Source: Acidovorax sp. CF316 (GTDB lineage: Bacteria; Pseudomonadota; Gammaproteobacteria; Burkholderiales; Burkholderiaceae_C). From it: 54,059 bases of DNA. Shown piece after piece: positions 8,847-20,240 of this stretch. A program made the position numbers and the translations under genes. Position 1 is the first letter of the stretch; every line of letters starts with the position of its first letter. Under the pieces are notes generated by a model. The model was not told where the DNA came from and ran no database searches. It was given only the letters and a program-made list of their open reading frames with translations. The stretch is taken from NCBI RefSeq assembly GCF_000276605.1, contig NZ_AKJX01000005.1, positions 1 to 54,059 on the forward strand, read 5' to 3'.

Positions 8847-9521
8847 ATGCTGCCCCATCCCCACCACCTGCCCTCGGACGCCAGCAACCCCGTCATCCTG
8901 CTCACGGGCTTCGACCCGTTCGGCGGCGATGCCGTGAACCCGAGCTGGCTGCTGGCCCAGGCGCTGCAGGGCCAGTGCATCGGTGGGCATACGGTGGTTT
9001 CGGCGCAACTGCCCACCGTGTTCGGCCAGGCCCTGGAGCGCCTGGCTGCCCTGCACCGGCAGCTGCGCCCTGCCCTTTCGGTGTGCCTGGGGCAGGCCGG
9101 TGGCCGGGCGGCCCTGTCGATCGAGCGCATCGGCATCAATGTGGACGACGCCCGCATTCCCGACAACCGGGGCGCCCAGCCCATCGACGGCGCCATCGTA
9201 CCGGGCGGCCCGGCGGCCTACTTTGCCAGCCTGCCCATCAAGGCCATGCTGCGCGCCGTGCAGCGCACCGGTGTGCCCTGCGAGGTGTCGCAGACCGCCG
9301 GCACCTTCGTCTGCAACCACGTGCTCTACGGCCTCCTGCACCTGCTGGCCACCGAGGGAGCGGCAGGCATGCGCGGCGGCTTCGTGCACGTGCCCTGGCT
9401 GCCCGGCCAGGGCACGCCCCACATGGCGCTGCGCGACATGGTGCGCGGCCTGCATGCCGCGCTGTGGGCGGCTGTGCTGGCGCAGCAGGACATCGCGCTC
9501 GGGGCTGGCGCCACCCACTGA
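8847..9521 (+). CDS. pcp: Pyrrolidone-carboxylate peptidase (pyroglutamyl peptidase I)
   Basis: Removes N-terminal pyroglutamate from peptides in the cytoplasm (peptidase family C15). The 224-residue product has the family signature [18 protein letters not shown] at residues 17-34. The expected catalytic triad is visible: Glu93 in SIERIGIN, Cys156 in [13 protein letters not shown] and His181 in [12 protein letters not shown]. The N-terminal leader is longer than usual with either start. An in-frame ATG at 8811 would add 12 residues and has a distant AGGAAA upstream, so the true start is uncertain. Next downstream is a pyrroline-2-carboxylate reductase homologue, hinting at a small imino-acid metabolic pair. 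Confidence 0.9.
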   Translation: MLPHPHHLPSDASNPVILLTGFDPFGGDAVNPSWLLAQALQGQCIGGHTVVSAQLPTVFGQALERLAALHRQLRPALSVCLGQAGGRAALSIERIGINVDDARIPDNRGAQPIDGAIVPGGPAAYFASLPIKAMLRAVQRTGVPCEVSQTAGTFVCNHVLYGLLHLLATEGAAGMRGGFVHVPWLPGQGTPHMALRDMVRGLHAALWAAVLAQQDIALGAGATH

Positions 9522-9572
9522 ACCGGGGGCCGTCCCGTGCCGACACGCGCCCGGGCTGTGTACAGTCTGCCG

Positions 9573-10532
9573 ATGCATTCCGTACCGCCTTCATCCCCCG
9601 CCCCCATGCTCGGCCCCGAGGCCACGGCCGGCCTGCTGCCCTGGGCCGCGCTGGCCGACGAGATCGCAGCCCTGCTGCAGGACGAGGGCATCGCCGTGCC
9701 GCCGCGCAGCGTGCTGCCGCTCGCGGGCGGCAGCACGCTGTTCGTGATGCCGGCCAGCGACCGCACGGTGGCCATGGCCAAGCTGATCACCCTGACCCCG
9801 GGCAATGCGGCGCGCGGCCAGCCCACCATCCAGGGCGACGTGGTGGTGTTCGACGTGGCCAGCGGCGAGCGCCGCGTGGTGCTGGACGGCCCCACCGTCA
9901 CGGCCCGGCGCACGGCAGCCGTCTCGCTGCTGGCAGCGCAGCGCCTGGCGCCGGTGCCGCAGGGCCCGTTGCTCGTCGTGGGTGCCGGCGTGCAGGGCCT
10001 GGCCCATGTGCAGGCCTTCGTGGAGGTGCTCGGCGTGCGCGAGGTCTGGGTCGCATCGCGCAGCGCGGCCAGTGCCGAAGCCCTGGCACAGGCGGCCCGC
10101 GCCCTGGGCGCAAAGGCCCGGGTCGTGCAGGACGCCGACGCGGCCCTGGCCCACTGCCCCCTGGTGGCGGCATGCACCCCGGGCACGGCGGTGGTGCTGG
10201 GCGCCCGGCCCCGGCACGATGCCTTCGTGGCGGCGGTCGGTGCCTACACCCCCACCATGGCCGAACTCTCGCCCGGGCTGTGCCAGTGGATGGCACAGCA
10301 GGGCACGGTGGTGGTGGACACGGCCGATGCCGGGCACGAGGCCGGCGACCTGCTGCAGGCCGGGCTCGATGTCGCGCGCCTGCCCACGCTGCGGGACGTG
10401 GTGCGGCAGGCAGGTGCTGCGCGGTCCCGCACCGGGCCCGTGCTGTTCAAGAGCTGCGGCTGGGCCGGCTGGGACCTGGCGGCTGCCCGCCTGGTGCTGC
10501 GCTCCGCCAACACCGCGACCCCGGGGCATTGA
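9573..10532 (+). CDS. Delta1-pyrroline-2-carboxylate reductase / ornithine cyclodeaminase-mu-crystallin family
   Basis: A 319-residue NAD(P)H-dependent enzyme of the OCD/mu-crystallin family. It has SLFVMPASDRTVAMAKLITL (about residues 58-77, substrate loop with the conserved Lys), the Rossmann motif PLLVVGAGVQGLAHV (about 131-145) and the late motif SCGWAGWDLAAARL. The overall sequence matches what I recall for comamonad proteins annotated as delta1-pyrroline-2-carboxylate reductase, which make L-proline from the cyclic imine in trans-3-hydroxyproline or D-amino-acid catabolism. In-frame ATGs at 9537 and 9606 are alternatives; none has a clear ribosome-binding site. No hydroxyproline dehydratase or racemase is nearby, so the physiological route is open. 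Confidence 0.82.
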   Translation: MHSVPPSSPAPMLGPEATAGLLPWAALADEIAALLQDEGIAVPPRSVLPLAGGSTLFVMPASDRTVAMAKLITLTPGNAARGQPTIQGDVVVFDVASGERRVVLDGPTVTARRTAAVSLLAAQRLAPVPQGPLLVVGAGVQGLAHVQAFVEVLGVREVWVASRSAASAEALAQAARALGAKARVVQDADAALAHCPLVAACTPGTAVVLGARPRHDAFVAAVGAYTPTMAELSPGLCQWMAQQGTVVVDTADAGHEAGDLLQAGLDVARLPTLRDVVRQAGAARSRTGPVLFKSCGWAGWDLAAARLVLRSANTATPGH

Positions 10533-10583
10533 CGGGAACATGGGAGCGGGCGCACATTCCCCGCCAGGGACCACCCCACTACC

Positions 10584-12302
10584 ATGACCCATCCCACCCG
10601 GTTTCACGGCCAGAGCCTGCGCACGCAGATTTCGCTGGTGTTCGCGGTGCTCGTTGTCGGGCTGGCCGTGCTGCTGTCCCTGGGTTTTGGCGAATTGCTC
10701 CAGCTGCGCATTCAGCGCGACGCCAGCCGGGCGCTGCACACCGTGGCCGACAACGCCAGCCGGCAGCTCGCCCAGGGCCTGTACGAACGCAGCCGTGTGG
10801 TGCAGGTGCTGGCCGATGCTCCAGGCATCTGGGAGCACGGCCTGGGCTCGGTCGAGGTGCGCCAGTTGCTGGCACGCAGCCAGGCCATCGATCCGCACAG
10901 CCTGTGGATCGGCGTGGCCGATGTCCAGGGGGTGGTGCGGGCCGCGACCAAGGGGCTGCTGGAGGGTGAAAGCGTGCGCGAGCGGCCCTGGTTCATCGCC
11001 GGGCTTGCGCAACTGCATGTGGGCGACGTGCACCCGGCCAAGCTGCTGGAGACCCTGCTGCCACCCAACACCTCGGGGGAACCCCACCGCTTCGTGGACT
11101 TTGCCGCCCCCATCCGCACAGGGCAGACGACAGTGGGCGTGCTGGGCATGCACGGCAGCTGGGAGTGGACGCGCGAGGTGCTGCAAAGCCTGGCCCCCGT
11201 TGGCATCCAGGGCGCCTCGGTGGACCTGTTCGTGTTCGACCGCACGGGCAAACTCATTTTCGCCCCCCCGGAGCACCGCAGCCCGCTCGAAGCCGGCGGC
11301 CAGCGCCTGCCCGTGCCACTGACCGTGGCCACCCGGGAGTCGGGCACCCGGCCCGCCAGCGTGGTGCCCTGGGCCGACGGCAAGAACTACCTGACCTCCA
11401 GCGTGCGCATGGAAGCCCGCAACGCCCCCAGCGACCTGGGCTGGCACATCGTGGCGCGGGAGCCGGTGGAGGTCGCGTTCGCGGAAGCCAACCGTGCCGT
11501 GCACATGGCCGTGGTGATCGGCCTGCTGGCTGCCGTGCTGGCCTCCGGCCTGGCCTGGATCGCAGTCCGCCGCCTGAGCGAAGACCTCTATGTCCTGGCC
11601 GATGCGGCCAGCCTCGTGGAGTCGGGGAAGCCGGGGGCCACGATTCCGCTGGTCACCCACAACCGCGAGGTGCACCAGCTGTCATCGGCACTGAGCGGCA
11701 TGACGCAGCGCCTCATGGCGGCCCATGAAGCCATGGAAGACAAGGTGCGGGTGCGCACCCTGGAGCTGGAGGCCGCCAACCGCGCGCTGGACCTGCAGGC
11801 CCGCACCGATGCCCTGACCGGCCTGCTCAACCGCCGGGGGTTCGACAGCAGAATGGAGTTTGCGCTGGCCCTGGCGCGCCGCAGCGGCCGGCCCCTGAGC
11901 CTGGTTTCGGTGGACGTGGACCATTTCAAGCGCGTGAACGACAGCTTCGGGCATGAGGCGGGCGACGAGGTGCTCCGCCGACTGGCGCTGACGCTGCAGC
12001 AGCGCCTGCGAGCGTCGGACGTGATCGCGCGGCTCGGCGGCGAGGAGTTTGCCGTGGTGCTGCCCGACACCGACCTCGATGGCGCCCGCGCGATCGCCCA
12101 GTCCATCGTGGACGGCATGGCGGCGCAGGACGATCCTCTGGTGGGGCGGATCACGGTGAGCGCGGGCATTGCCAGCCTGCGCCCGGGGCAGGACAGCGCC
12201 CACGAGATGATGCGCCGCAGCGATGCCGCGCTCTACGAGGCCAAGGGCCAGGGGCGCAACAGGGTGTGCGTGGAGCCCGAAGCCGGACCGGTGCTGAAAT
12301 AG
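10584..12302 (+). CDS. Membrane diguanylate cyclase (periplasmic sensor - HAMP - GGEEF)
   Basis: A 572-residue protein predicted to make c-di-GMP from two GTP. Layout: first transmembrane helix (about 16-38), periplasmic Cache-like sensor (about 40-290, with LWIGVADVQGVVRAATKG), second transmembrane helix (about 305-328, VVIGLLAAVLASGLAWIAV), HAMP-like region and a coiled coil, then GGDEF domain (about 400-565). The active site is intact (ARLGGEEFAVVLP, with DVDHFKRVNDSFGH binding guanine and metal). The inhibitory I-site RxxD is present as RASD exactly five residues before GGEEF, implying product inhibition. The ligand is unknown. Its 3' end overlaps the tail of the convergent small gene by 70 bp. 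Confidence 0.9.
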   Translation: MTHPTRFHGQSLRTQISLVFAVLVVGLAVLLSLGFGELLQLRIQRDASRALHTVADNASRQLAQGLYERSRVVQVLADAPGIWEHGLGSVEVRQLLARSQAIDPHSLWIGVADVQGVVRAATKGLLEGESVRERPWFIAGLAQLHVGDVHPAKLLETLLPPNTSGEPHRFVDFAAPIRTGQTTVGVLGMHGSWEWTREVLQSLAPVGIQGASVDLFVFDRTGKLIFAPPEHRSPLEAGGQRLPVPLTVATRESGTRPASVVPWADGKNYLTSSVRMEARNAPSDLGWHIVAREPVEVAFAEANRAVHMAVVIGLLAAVLASGLAWIAVRRLSEDLYVLADAASLVESGKPGATIPLVTHNREVHQLSSALSGMTQRLMAAHEAMEDKVRVRTLELEAANRALDLQARTDALTGLLNRRGFDSRMEFALALARRSGRPLSLVSVDVDHFKRVNDSFGHEAGDEVLRRLALTLQQRLRASDVIARLGGEEFAVVLPDTDLDGARAIAQSIVDGMAAQDDPLVGRITVSAGIASLRPGQDSAHEMMRRSDAALYEAKGQGRNRVCVEPEAGPVLK

Positions 12303-12586
12303 TCTCCCAGACGGGCGGCGAGCCCGTCCAGTTCGCTGTCACGGTGCTGGCGTGCTATCGCCAGCTGTTCCTGCGCATACGGCGGGTGGCCGAGCATCAT
12401 GGCCGTGTTCACACAGTGGCCACGCTTGGCCATCTGCAGGATGAAGGCATCGAGCACTTCGCACGGCCAGTAATGGATCTCGGCCTCGCCATGCTGGTCA
12501 TGGCGGGCGGCGCTGGGGCCAGCCAGGTGGGGCAGGTCGGCACCCGCCATCGTGCGGGGTGCGGACGGGTCAACAAAGTCGATCAT
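12233..12586 (-). CDS. Conserved-looking small protein of unknown function (117 aa)
   Basis: I do not recognise a named family. The ATG at 12586 has an excellent ribosome-binding site (AAGGAG seven bases upstream), which is the main support, and the body EIHYWPCEVLDAFILQMAKR followed by GHCVNTAMMLGHPPYAQEQL looks like a folded helical protein. I recall similar short hypothetical proteins in Acidovorax-type genomes. The C-terminal 23 codons overlap the end of the diguanylate cyclase gene on the other strand and read as low-quality sequence, so the stop may have drifted. A cytoplasmic location is likely because no signal or membrane helix is seen. Confidence 0.6.
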   Translation of the reverse strand: MIDFVDPSAPRTMAGADLPHLAGPSAARHDQHGEAEIHYWPCEVLDAFILQMAKRGHCVNTAMMLGHPPYAQEQLAIARQHRDSELDGLAARLGDYFSTGPASGSTHTLLRPWPLAS

Positions 12587-12726
12587 GTTGGACTCCTTCA
12601 CACGGACCCTGCGAACATCCGCAGGCATGCATCCATGCTAGGAAACTTACCAACACTTGCACTTCAGCCGAAGTGCCCTGGCCCTGTAGGACAGGACCGC
12701 CGGCGGCGCGCATGCGCCCTGGGCGG

Positions 12727-13299
<573 letters not shown>

Positions 13300-13416
13300 T
13301 GGTTAACTCCTGCGCCGTATTCTAGGCAGGACGCTGCCACCGGCCCTGCGCAGCAGCCCTCGGAGCCGGGCTTTTTCATGCGCGCCGCCTGCCAGCCCAC
13401 CAGAGCGGCGCAAGTG

Positions 13417-13719
13417 TCACCTCAGCTTTTTCTCGCGGATGTGGCGCGCCAGGCCGCAGTAGCCTTCCTTGAACAGGATGTCGCGCTCCTGCTGGGCGGG
13501 CAGCAGCTTCTCCTTGAGGTCCGCGGCCGCCTGGTTGCCCTGCGAGCGGCGAATGAAACCGATGGCCTCCTCGAACTTCGAGACCTCGGAACGGCAGGCT
13601 TCCTGCACCCGCTGCGCGGCGGTGCTGTCGCTCGCCAATTGGGCCCGGACGGGCTCGCCTGCCAGCAGGCCCGCCGCGAGGGCCAGCCAGGGAGCGGCGC
13701 AGGACACGGTACGCAGCAT
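13417..13719 (-). CDS. Small secreted protein of unknown function
   Basis: A 100-residue product with a signal peptide (MLRTVSCAAPWLALAAGLLA, predicted cleavage after VRA at about residue 26), followed by a charged, helical domain with two cysteines (VQEACRSEVSKFEEAIGFIR and LFKEGYCGLARHIREKKLR). It is probably periplasmic, with the two Cys perhaps forming a disulfide. I cannot name a family. It starts 24 bp after the guanine deaminase stop on the same strand, so it is probably cotranscribed with it. The frame extends upstream antisense-like over guaD, but the ATG at 13719 is the only start giving a signal peptide. Confidence 0.65.
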   Translation of the reverse strand: MLRTVSCAAPWLALAAGLLAGEPVRAQLASDSTAAQRVQEACRSEVSKFEEAIGFIRRSQGNQAAADLKEKLLPAQQERDILFKEGYCGLARHIREKKLR

Positions 13720-13742
13720 GGTCCCGGATGCCAGGCCGCCGG

Positions 13743-15050
13743 TCAGGTGCCTGCAGCCTGCAAATCCAGGACTGACTGGCTGATCACCGTGCGCTCGACC
13801 AGGCGGTCGTCGCCCAGCACGATCATCGCGAACAGCAGTTCGTCCAGGTTGCCGGCCTGGGCCGTCTTGCGCGCCAGCAGCGGGGTGGCGGCGGGGTTGA
13901 TCACGACGAAGTCGCCCTCGCAGCCGGGCTGCAGGTTGCCGACCACGCCGCCCAGGCCCAGGGCCTTGGCGGCGCCTGCCGTGTGCTGCCACCACAGCTG
14001 CTGGGGCGAGAGGCTCAGGCCCTGCTTGGTCTGCCCTTCGCGCCCCACGTAGTAGGCGGCCAGCATGGTGCGAAACGGGCTGAAGCTGGTGCCACCCCCC
14101 ACGTCGCTGGCCAGGCCATAGCCAAAGCCCACGCGGTCGGCGCCCGCATAGTCGAAGAAGCCGCTGCCCAAGAACAGGTTGCTGGTGGGGCTGACGGCGG
14201 CCACGGTGCCGGTGTCGCGCATCAGCGCGCGGTCGTCGTCGTCGAAATGGATGCAGTGGGCGTACACCGCGCGCTCGCGCATCAGGCCGTAGTCGCCATA
14301 CACGCCCAGGTAGCTGCGCGAGGCCGGGAACAGCTTGCGCGCCCAGCGCACTTCGTCGAGGTTCTCGGCCACGTGCGACTGGATCCACACGTCGGGGTGG
14401 CGCGCGGCCAGTTCGCCTGCGCCCTGCAATTGCTCGTGCGTGCTGGTGGGCGCGAAGCGCGGCGTGATGGCGTAACCCAGGCGGTCCACGCCGTGCCAGC
14501 GCCGGATCAGCGCCTCGGTGTCGATGAGGCTTTGCTCGGTGAGGTCGCGCACGCCGTCGGGCGAATGGCGGTCCTGAAGCACCTTGCCGGTGATCAGGCG
14601 CAGTTGGCGGTTCTGCGCTTCGGTGAACAGTGCGTCCACACTCGCAGGGTGCGAGGTGGCAAATGTCAGGGCCGTGGTCACGCCGTTGCGCAGCAACTCG
14701 TCCACAAAAAAGCCGGCCACCTGGGCGCCGTAGGCCGGGTCGACGAAGCGCGACTCGTGCGGGAAGGTGTAGTTCTCCAGCCAGGGCAGCAGGCCCGCGG
14801 CCGGCGCGCCGATCACATCCGTCTGGGGGAAGTGGATGTGCATGTCGACGAAGCCCGGCGCGATGAGGCGGCCGGGCAGGTGCTCGACCGCGCCCTGCCC
14901 GTAGGTGGGCGCCAGGGTACTCCACGCGCCCGCGGCCACCACGCGCTGGCGGCCCGCGCCATCGGGGGCGATGGCCAGCAGGCCATCCTCGTCGTACAGG
15001 GCCGAGCCATCGTCGGCGAAACGCAAAAGGGCAGAACGGTAGACACGCAT
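13743..15050 (-). CDS. guaD: Guanine deaminase (amidohydrolase type)
   Basis: Converts guanine to xanthine and ammonia, feeding xanthine dehydrogenase. The 435-residue product has the amidohydrolase metal motif FVDMHIHFPQTD (His71, His73), the guanine-deaminase landmark LPWLENYTFPHESRFVDP, the later metal ligands in WIQSHVAENLDEV and YAHCIHFDDDD, and the Asp in GLASDVGGGTSFSPFRTM. The ATG at 15050 gives the natural MRVYRSALL start; an upstream in-frame ATG at 15086 is less likely. It lies 66 bp downstream of the second BMP-family binding-protein gene on the same strand, with a perfect 14-bp palindrome between them. Confidence 0.95.
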   Translation of the reverse strand: MRVYRSALLRFADDGSALYDEDGLLAIAPDGAGRQRVVAAGAWSTLAPTYGQGAVEHLPGRLIAPGFVDMHIHFPQTDVIGAPAAGLLPWLENYTFPHESRFVDPAYGAQVAGFFVDELLRNGVTTALTFATSHPASVDALFTEAQNRQLRLITGKVLQDRHSPDGVRDLTEQSLIDTEALIRRWHGVDRLGYAITPRFAPTSTHEQLQGAGELAARHPDVWIQSHVAENLDEVRWARKLFPASRSYLGVYGDYGLMRERAVYAHCIHFDDDDRALMRDTGTVAAVSPTSNLFLGSGFFDYAGADRVGFGYGLASDVGGGTSFSPFRTMLAAYYVGREGQTKQGLSLSPQQLWWQHTAGAAKALGLGGVVGNLQPGCEGDFVVINPAATPLLARKTAQAGNLDELLFAMIVLGDDRLVERTVISQSVLDLQAAGT

Positions 15051-15079
15051 GGGGACTAGCTTAGCGGCACAGGCGTGCC

Positions 15080-15093
15080 GCTGCATATGCAGC
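15080..15093. promoter_or_regulatory. 14-bp perfect palindrome upstream of guaD
   Basis: GCTGCATATGCAGC is perfectly self-complementary and lies 30 bp before the guaD start, in the 66-bp gap after the BMP-family gene. A second small inverted repeat CCCAT-A-ATGGG follows at 15096-15106. The CATATG centre resembles the CGCATATGCG palindrome in the xdhA/gntR intergenic region. An operator role is inference. Confidence 0.4.
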
Positions 15094-15116
15094 CGCCCAT
15101 AATGGGTATGCGAGGT

Positions 15117-16235
15117 TCAGTGGCTGAGCTTGCCCTGCACGCCTTCGGCGAGCCAGTTCATCTTGAGGATCTGCTCGTCGCTGAGCACCTGCCCTGCGGC
15201 GATGACCTCGCGGCCTTCGTTATCGCGCACGGCGGCCTTGCCTGCGCGGAAGGGGTGCAGCGTGCCTGCGCCCACGGCCTTTTGCGCGGCCAGCACTTCC
15301 TGCTGCACGGCCTGCGGCACCTTGGGGCCGAAGTCGCCCACGCGGATCAGGCCCTCGCGCACGCCGCCCCAGACGGTGGCGCTCTTCCAGGTGCCGGCCT
15401 GCACGGCGCGCACGCGCTCGGTGTAGTAGCGGCCCCACTGGTGGGTGACGGCGACGATCTGCGCATCGGGCCCCGTGCCGCGCATGTCGGAGTGGTAGGC
15501 CACGGCCATCTTGCCGCGCTCCTGGGCGGCGGCCATCACGGCGGTGGAGCCGGTGTGGAAGGCGATCACGTCCACGTCCTGGTTGAACAGCACCATGGCG
15601 GCATCGCGCTCCCTGGGCGGATCGAACCAGGCGTTGAGCCAGACCACCTTGACGGTGGCCTTGGGGTTGACCGAGCGCATGCCCAGGGTGAAGGCGTTGA
15701 TGCCCTGCAGCACCTCGGGAATGGGAAAGCCCGCCACATAGCCGGCCACGCTGGTCTTGCTCATGCGGCCGGCGGCGATGCCGGCCAGGTAGCGGCCCTC
15801 GTAATAGCGCGCGTTGGCGGCGGCCACGTTGGCGGCCGTCTTGTAGCCGGTGATGGACTCGAACTTCACGTTCGGGTAGTCCTGCGCGACCTTGAGCGTG
15901 GGCTCCATGTAGCCGAAGCTCGGTGTGAAGATGATCTGGTGGCCGGTGGCGGCCAGGTCGCGGATCACGCGCTCGGCGTCGGCCCCCTCGGCCACGTCCG
16001 CGACGAAGGTGGTCTTGACGTCCTTGCCCAGCGCCGCTTCCACGGCCTTGCGGCCCTCGTCGTGCTGCCTGGTCCAGCCGGCCTCGGTGATGGGCGAGAC
16101 ATAGACGAAGCCGGCCTTGACGGGCGCTGCAGGCGCGGTCTTGCTGGACTGGGAAAAGGCGGGGGAGACGGAAACGGCGCCGAACAGCGCACTCACACAG
16201 ACCGCACGCAGTGCGGTGGCGAGGTTTTTATACAT
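15117..16235 (-). CDS. BMP-family periplasmic substrate-binding protein (orphan, purine-type)
   Basis: A 372-residue periplasmic binding protein of the Bmp/Med/PnrA family, which binds purine nucleosides or related purines. A cleavable Sec signal peptide covers about residues 1-28 (ending SPAFSQ) and there is no lipobox. Body motifs include VKAGFVYVSPITEAGWTRQH, IIFTPSFGYMEPTLKVAQ, GYKTAANVAAANARYYEGRY and KVVWLNAWFDPPRERDAAM. The second BMP protein at 20241 shares this layout but is a lipoprotein sitting with its permeases. This copy has no permease next to it. Instead guaD follows and a chemoreceptor precedes it. It may present a second ligand to the same importer or to the chemoreceptor (inference). 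Confidence 0.88.
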   Translation of the reverse strand: MYKNLATALRAVCVSALFGAVSVSPAFSQSSKTAPAAPVKAGFVYVSPITEAGWTRQHDEGRKAVEAALGKDVKTTFVADVAEGADAERVIRDLAATGHQIIFTPSFGYMEPTLKVAQDYPNVKFESITGYKTAANVAAANARYYEGRYLAGIAAGRMSKTSVAGYVAGFPIPEVLQGINAFTLGMRSVNPKATVKVVWLNAWFDPPRERDAAMVLFNQDVDVIAFHTGSTAVMAAAQERGKMAVAYHSDMRGTGPDAQIVAVTHQWGRYYTERVRAVQAGTWKSATVWGGVREGLIRVGDFGPKVPQAVQQEVLAAQKAVGAGTLHPFRAGKAAVRDNEGREVIAAGQVLSDEQILKMNWLAEGVQGKLSH

Positions 16236-16272
16236 GGTAGTCCTCTACATGGTCCCGATGGCAGAAAAAGCA

Positions 16273-16297
16273 AAAGGCTGCCGGGACAGCAGCCTTT
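16273..16297 (-). terminator. Rho-independent terminator of the chemoreceptor gene
   Basis: Perfect 9-bp stem AAAGGCTGC / GCAGCCTTT with a 7-base loop. On the minus strand it is followed by TTTTGCTTTTTC, giving a good U-tract. It lies just after the chemoreceptor stop (16336) and before the BMP-family start (16235), so the two are separate transcription units. Confidence 0.85.
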
Positions 16298-16335
16298 GCG
16301 GGTGGGTATTGTAACCAGTTGCGCGCTTTTGGCGC

Positions 16336-17910
16336 TCAATGCAGGCGCAATGCGCCCGAGGGTGTGCCCAGCCGGAAGGCGCCGACCACGTCCGACAGGC
16401 GCGCGGCCTGGTCCTTGAGGCTCTCGGCCGCAGCCGTGGATTCCTCCACCAGCGCAGCGTTCTGCTGCGTCATCTGGTCGAGCTGGCTGACGGCCACGTT
16501 CACCTGGCTGATGCCCTGGCTCTGCTCCGATGCCGCGGCGCTGATCTCGCCGATGATGTCGGTCACGCGGCGCACGGACCCCACGATCTCGTCCATGGTG
16601 CTGCCGGCGTTCTGCACCAGCGCAGCGCCCGATTCCACCTTCTCGACCGACTGGCCGATCAGGGTCTTGATCTCCTTGGCGGCCTCGGCGCTGCGCTGCG
16701 CCAGGCTGCGCACTTCGCTGGCCACCACGGCAAAGCCCCGGCCCTGCTCGCCGGCACGCGCCGCCTCCACGGCGGCGTTGAGCGCCAGGATGTTGGTCTG
16801 AAAGGCGATGCCGTCGATGGTGCCAATGATGTCGCTGATCTTCTTGCTGCTGGCGTTGATCGCGTCCATGGTGCTCACCACCTGGGCCACGACCTCGCCG
16901 CCGCGCTGCGCCACCTGGGCGGCCGACGCGGCCATCTGGTTGGCCTGCACGGCCGAGTCGGCGCTCTGGCGCACGGTGCTGGTGAGCTCTTCCATGGAGC
17001 TTGCCGTCTCTTCCAGGTTGGCGGCTGTCTGTTCGGTGCGCGCGCTCAGGTCCTGGTTGCCGATGGCGATCTGCGCGCTGGCGGTGGAGATGCTGTCCAC
17101 CACGCCGCGCACCTGCTGCAGCGAGCCGTGCAGCGCGCTGCGCATGACATCGAGCGAGCGCAGCAGGTGGCCGGTCTCGTCATTGGCGTAGCTGGCCTGG
17201 GGGGCACCGGTCAGGTCCATGTTGGCGATGGACTCGGCGATCGCTTCCGCCTTGCGCAGCGGGCGCGTGATGCTGGTGGCCAGCAGCCAGGCCAGCAGGG
17301 CCCCGAGCACCAGGGAGATGGCCGTGCACACGTACAGCAGCACGGTGGTCTGGGAACGCAGTTCCTCGGCGCGCTTGCCGGCGGCATCCAGATCGGAGCG
17401 CTGGGCACTGACCAGTTGCTGCACCCCGGCCAGGTAGTCACGCGAGGTGGGCTCGAAGCGCTCGCTGAACACCTTGCTGGCGTTCTCGGCATCGCCGGCC
17501 TGCTTGAACTTGCTCACCTCTTCGCGGGCGGCCAAGTAGGCCTTGCGCAGTTCACCGACCTTGGTGAACAGTTCCTTTTCAGCGGACGTGTCCATCTTCG
17601 ATTCAATGAACTTCTGCAGTTCGTTGGTTTCGCTGATGGAGGTGGCCGTGGCGGGCGCGAAGTAGGGGATCAGCGAGGCGTCGCTGCTCTTGGCGATGGC
17701 GGCGGCCCGCTGCACACCCGAAGTGGTGTGGCGCAGCCAGTCGGCTCCGGCACGCTCGACCTTGATGTTGTCGTTGACCATGGTGTCGATCTCGGTACCG
17801 AGCTGGCCCAGGCGGACCACGGCCACGATGGAACTGAGCAGGAACAGGGCAAGGATCACACCGAGCACCAGGGTCAGGCGCTTGCCGATGGACAGCTGAT
17901 TGAGAAACAT
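16336..17910 (-). CDS. Methyl-accepting chemotaxis protein (4HB-type sensor)
   Basis: A 524-residue transmembrane chemoreceptor. Transmembrane helix 1 (about 11-32) is followed by a helical periplasmic domain (about 33-188) fitting a four-helix bundle, then transmembrane helix 2 (about 190-212, [20 protein letters not shown]), a HAMP domain (about 213-266), and a long signalling coiled coil. The hairpin tip is intact: [20 protein letters not shown] then [20 protein letters not shown]. No C-terminal CheR/CheB-tethering pentapeptide is seen. The start at 17910 ([12 protein letters not shown]) is preferred to 17991. It sits inside the purine island, between the adenosine deaminase operon and an orphan BMP-type binding protein, which suggests sensing of purines or their breakdown products (inference). 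Confidence 0.93.
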   Translation of the reverse strand: MFLNQLSIGKRLTLVLGVILALFLLSSIVAVVRLGQLGTEIDTMVNDNIKVERAGADWLRHTTSGVQRAAAIAKSSDASLIPYFAPATATSISETNELQKFIESKMDTSAEKELFTKVGELRKAYLAAREEVSKFKQAGDAENASKVFSERFEPTSRDYLAGVQQLVSAQRSDLDAAGKRAEELRSQTTVLLYVCTAISLVLGALLAWLLATSITRPLRKAEAIAESIANMDLTGAPQASYANDETGHLLRSLDVMRSALHGSLQQVRGVVDSISTASAQIAIGNQDLSARTEQTAANLEETASSMEELTSTVRQSADSAVQANQMAASAAQVAQRGGEVVAQVVSTMDAINASSKKISDIIGTIDGIAFQTNILALNAAVEAARAGEQGRGFAVVASEVRSLAQRSAEAAKEIKTLIGQSVEKVESGAALVQNAGSTMDEIVGSVRRVTDIIGEISAAASEQSQGISQVNVAVSQLDQMTQQNAALVEESTAAAESLKDQAARLSDVVGAFRLGTPSGALRLH

Positions 17911-17952
17911 GGGGAAGGCTCCGGCCAGGAAGGGGCGTGGGTTGCGCAAAAA

Positions 17953-17976
17953 AATGCGGCCCCCAGGGGCCGCATT
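17953..17976 (-). terminator. Rho-independent terminator of the Rieske-add operon
   Basis: Inverted repeat AATGCGGCCCC (17953-17963) / GGGGCCGCATT (17966-17976), followed on the minus strand by seven T residues. It is located downstream of the adenosine deaminase stop at 18079 and upstream of the chemoreceptor start at 17910. Confidence 0.85.
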
Positions 17977-18078
17977 CAGCAGTGCCAGCACCTCATGGGA
18001 GCCAACAAATGCTTACAGAAAATTGAATTATAGGGTTTACCCTGAATTTTTGCACTCCTCTGGTGCGAGCGCCCCGGA

Positions 18079-20108
<2,030 letters not shown>

Positions 20109-20175
20109 GGGAATGGTTCTTGTTGTTCGGGGCCCGGCGCGCAGCCCTGTGGACATTCTGTACGGCCCCAACGAA

Positions 20176-20204
20176 AAAGGGAACGTGCTGCGCACGTTCC
20201 CTTT
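20176..20204 (-). terminator. Rho-independent terminator of the purine importer operon
   Basis: Perfect 13-bp stem AAAGGGAACGTGC / GCACGTTCCCTTT with a 3-base loop, followed by TTTTTCG on the minus strand. It lies just after the importer lipoprotein gene stop (20241) and just before the Rieske gene start (20108). The Rieske-add pair therefore needs its own promoter or read-through. Confidence 0.9.
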
Positions 20205-20240
20205 CGTGGACCGGGCCGTTGTGGCCCGATCAATGGCGGC

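Noticed and set aside
7910..10969. Very long plus-strand open frame of about 1019 codons
   Set aside because: It runs antisense through the zinc peptidase gene and out of frame through pcp and the reductase; composition is His/Gly/Arg/Ala-rich shadow sequence typical of high-GC DNA, while the real genes in those positions have full family motifs.
13320..13416. AGCCC-GGGCTTTTT element as a terminator after the small secreted-protein gene
   Set aside because: The T-run is on the plus strand, but the flanking genes are both transcribed on the minus strand, so it does not fit as their terminator.
16339..18033. 564-codon open frame antisense to the chemoreceptor
   Set aside because: Shadow of a gene with a perfect chemoreceptor hairpin tip; no family resemblance itself.
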